From Vibrio diazotrophicus (GTDB lineage: Bacteria; Pseudomonadota; Gammaproteobacteria; Enterobacterales; Vibrionaceae): a stretch of DNA of 64,000 nucleotides. A program made the translations under genes and the position numbers. The notes below the pieces were generated by a model. The model was given only the letters and a program-made list of their open reading frames with translations, was not told the DNA's origin and did not search any database. The DNA lies in contig NZ_CP151842.1 of NCBI RefSeq assembly GCF_038452265.1, positions 434,001-498,000 of the forward strand, in the 5' to 3' direction. The number at the start of each line of letters is the position of its first letter. The first letter of the stretch is position 1. This document shows positions 61,646 through 64,000 of the stretch, in pieces.

Positions 61646-64000
61646 ATGTCCGACATGAAGCATGACGTAGACGCACTGGAAACTCAGGAGTGGTTAGCTG
61701 CCCTTGAGTCAGTTGTTCGTGAAGAAGGTGTAGAGCGCGCGCAGTTCATTCTTGAAGAAGTGCTAGAGAAAGCTCGTTTAGATGGTGTTGATATGCCTAC
61801 TGGCGTTACAACAAATTACATCAACACGATCCCAGCAGCACAAGAGCCAGCATATCCGGGTGACACAACGCTAGAGCGTCGTATTCGCTCTATCATCCGT
61901 TGGAACGCAATCATGATCGTTCTACGTGCATCTAAGAAAGATTTAGAGCTAGGCGGCCACATGGCGTCTTTCCAATCTTCGGCTGCATTCTACGAAACCT
62001 GTTTCAACCATTTCTTCCGTGCTGCGAACGAGAAAGATGGCGGCGACTTGGTTTACTACCAAGGCCACATTTCTCCAGGGATCTACGCACGTGCATTCGT
62101 TGAAGGTCGTCTAACTGCTGAGCAACTAGACAACTTCCGTCAAGAAGTAGACGGTAAAGGTATTCCTTCATACCCACACCCTAAATTGATGCCTGAGTTC
62201 TGGCAATTCCCAACGGTTTCTATGGGTCTTGGTCCAATCTCTGCAATCTACCAAGCTCGTTTCCTTAAATACCTAGACGGTCGTGGCCTAAAAGACACTT
62301 CTGAGCAACGTGTATACGCGTTCCTAGGTGACGGTGAGATGGATGAGCCAGAATCACGCGGTGCTATCTCTTTCGCTGCTCGTGAAAAACTAGACAACCT
62401 ATGTTTCCTAATCAACTGTAACCTACAGCGTCTAGACGGCCCTGTTATGGGTAACGGTAAGATCATTCAAGAACTTGAAGGTCTGTTCAAAGGTGCTGGT
62501 TGGAACGTAGTGAAAGTTATCTGGGGTAACAACTGGGATTCTCTACTAGCAAAAGACACTAGCGGTAAGCTTCTTCAACTGATGAACGAAACTATCGATG
62601 GTGACTACCAAACATTCAAATCTAAAGATGGCGCGTACGTACGTGAGCACTTCTTTGGTAAGTACCCAGAAACTGCAGCTCTAGTTGCAGACATGACTGA
62701 CGACGAAATCTTCGCACTTAAGCGTGGTGGTCACGAGTCTTCTAAACTGTACGCAGCATTTAAAAATGCACAAGACACTAAAGGTCGTCCAACTGTAATC
62801 CTAGCGAAAACAGTTAAAGGTTACGGCATGGGTGAAGCGGCAGAAGGTAAGAATATCGCGCACCAAGTTAAGAAGATGGATATGACTCACGTTCTACACC
62901 TACGTGATCGTCTAGGTCTTCAAGACATCCTAACTGACGAAGCAGTGAAAGAACTTCCATACCTAACTCTGGAAGAAGGTTCGAAAGAATACGAATACTT
63001 ACACGCTCGTCGTAAAGCTCTGAAAGGTTACACGCCTAAGCGTCTGCCTAACTTCACTCAAGAGCTAGTTATTCCACCTGTTGAAGAGTTCCAGCCGCTA
63101 CTAGAAGAACAGAAGCGTGATATCTCTACAACAATGGCGTTTGTACGTACTCTAAACGTACTGCTTAAAGATAAGAACATTGGTCAAAACATCGTTCCTA
63201 TCATTGCTGACGAAGCTCGTACATTTGGTATGGAAGGTCTGTTCCGTCAAATCGGTATCTACAACCCGCACGGCCAGAACTACACACCACAAGACCGCGA
63301 CATCGTTTCTTACTACAAAGAAGCAACGTCTGGTCAGGTACTACAAGAAGGTATCAACGAGCTAGGTGCTATGTCTTCATGGGTTGCTGCTGCAACTTCA
63401 TACAGCACTAACGATCTACCAATGATCCCGTTCTACATCTACTACTCTATGTTCGGTTTCCAACGTGTTGGTGACATGGCATGGATGGCTGGTGACCAAC
63501 AAGCTCGTGGTTTCCTACTAGGTGCAACAGCAGGTCGTACAACGCTAAACGGTGAAGGTCTACAACACGAAGACGGTCACTCACACATCATGGCTGGTAC
63601 TGTACCGAACTGTATCTCTTACGACCCAACATTCGCATACGAAGTTGCGGTAATCATGCAAGACGGTATCCGTCGTATGTATGGTGAGCAAGAGAACGTG
63701 TTCTACTACCTAACTCTGATGAACGAAAACTACGCAATGCCAGCAATGCCAGAAGGCGCTGAAGAAGGCATCCGTAAAGGTATCTACAAGCTAGAAACTT
63801 ACGCTGGTAACAAGGCGAAAGTTCAGCTGATGAGCTCTGGTACTATCATGAACGAAGTACGTAAAGCGGCTCAAATCCTAAGTGATGACTACGGTATTGC
63901 TTCTGACGTTTACTCTGTAACGTCTTTCAACGAAGTGACTCGTGATGGTCAAGCGGTAGAGCGTTACAACATGCTTCACCCAGAAGCGGAAGCACAAGTA
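61646..64000 (+). CDS. aceE: Pyruvate dehydrogenase E1 component AceE (3' truncated by window)
   Basis: Thiamine-diphosphate-dependent homodimeric E1 of the pyruvate dehydrogenase complex. The first 785 codons are present in frame without a stop; the E. coli protein has 887 residues, so about 100 are beyond the edge. The ThDP motif GDGEMDEPES begins at residue 228, preceded by GHMASFQSSA and followed by NLQRLDGPV. An AGAAGGA ribosome site precedes the ATG, 52 bases after pdhR, with no promoter evident between them. Codon use is strongly biased, as expected for high expression. aceF and lpd presumably follow. Confidence 0.97.
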   Translation, partial: MSDMKHDVDALETQEWLAALESVVREEGVERAQFILEEVLEKARLDGVDMPTGVTTNYINTIPAAQEPAYPGDTTLERRIRSIIRWNAIMIVLRASKKDLELGGHMASFQSSAAFYETCFNHFFRAANEKDGGDLVYYQGHISPGIYARAFVEGRLTAEQLDNFRQEVDGKGIPSYPHPKLMPEFWQFPTVSMGLGPISAIYQARFLKYLDGRGLKDTSEQRVYAFLGDGEMDEPESRGAISFAAREKLDNLCFLINCNLQRLDGPVMGNGKIIQELEGLFKGAGWNVVKVIWGNNWDSLLAKDTSGKLLQLMNETIDGDYQTFKSKDGAYVREHFFGKYPETAALVADMTDDEIFALKRGGHESSKLYAAFKNAQDTKGRPTVILAKTVKGYGMGEAAEGKNIAHQVKKMDMTHVLHLRDRLGLQDILTDEAVKELPYLTLEEGSKEYEYLHARRKALKGYTPKRLPNFTQELVIPPVEEFQPLLEEQKRDISTTMAFVRTLNVLLKDKNIGQNIVPIIADEARTFGMEGLFRQIGIYNPHGQNYTPQDRDIVSYYKEATSGQVLQEGINELGAMSSWVAAATSYSTNDLPMIPFYIYYSMFGFQRVGDMAWMAGDQQARGFLLGATAGRTTLNGEGLQHEDGHSHIMAGTVPNCISYDPTFAYEVAVIMQDGIRRMYGEQENVFYYLTLMNENYAMPAMPEGAEEGIRKGIYKLETYAGNKAKVQLMSSGTIMNEVRKAAQILSDDYGIASDVYSVTSFNEVTRDGQAVERYNMLHPEAEAQV

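Noticed and set aside
1..64000. Search for tRNA, rRNA, CRISPR arrays, insertion sequences, integron attC sites or prophage genes
   Set aside because: None seen by reading the sequence. All long intervals are filled by conserved chromosomal genes, and xerD is the chromosomal recombinase and not a mobile integrase.

Overview
The window is an unbroken stretch of core chromosome from a gammaproteobacterium, almost certainly a Vibrio. The main evidence is gene order: nadB / rpoE-rseABC / lepA-lepB-rnc-era-recO-pdxJ-acpS / barA / rlmD-relA-mazG-pyrG-eno / cca / gspAB / pit / ygiF-glnE-hldE / tolC / nudF-cpdA-parE-parC / yacG-zapD-coaE-pilDCBA / nadC-ampD-fldB-xerD-dsbC-recJ / pdhR-aceE. I recall this arrangement from Vibrio chromosome 1. 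Protein features agree: ParC has its quinolone-determining serine at residue 85 as in Vibrio, and a type IVa pilin operon is joined to coaE. I cannot name the species. I saw no rRNA, tRNA, insertion sequence, prophage, integron, CRISPR array or clear pseudogene, and coding density is high throughout.

Layout. 1-4.1 kb: a YbaK-like deacylase, ygfZ, the sdhE-ygfX pair and nadB. 4.0-7.1 kb: the envelope-stress operon rpoE-rseA-rseB-rseC behind a sequence that looks like a sigma-E autoregulated promoter. 7.2-13.7 kb: a translation, secretion and RNA-processing cluster (lepA to acpS). 13.7-24.6 kb: the BarA/VarS hybrid kinase facing rlmD-relA-mazG-pyrG-eno. 24.7-35.3 kb: cca, the GspA-GspB secretin-assembly pair, a YgiM-like SH3 protein, a phosphate transporter with its DUF47 partner, the ygiF triphosphatase, and a divergent potassium channel / chemoreceptor pair. 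35.4-41.2 kb: glnE, hldE and tolC. 41.4-48.4 kb: nudF-yqiB-cpdA-yqiA followed by topoisomerase IV (parE-parC). 48.4-54.4 kb: yacG, zapD, coaE and the type IV pilus genes pilD-C-B-A on the minus strand. 54.6-60.4 kb: nadC, ampD, fldB, xerD, dsbC and recJ. 60.4-64 kb: a regulatory region with PdhR operators, pdhR, and aceE running off the right edge.

Functional links: RpoE/RseABC, DsbC and TolC serve the envelope. PilD probably processes both the pilins here and the pseudopilins of the type II secretion system that GspAB helps assemble. RelA, MazG and Cca tie nucleotide and tRNA metabolism to starvation. PdhR and AceE control entry of pyruvate into the TCA cycle. NadB and NadC make NAD.

I found no convincing new biological system. 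The items most worth a second look are regulatory: a CRP site overlapping the -35 of an extended -10 promoter at pyrG, two PdhR palindromes 138 bp apart, a long hairpin in the relA leader, and a GUGA-capped hairpin just before recJ.
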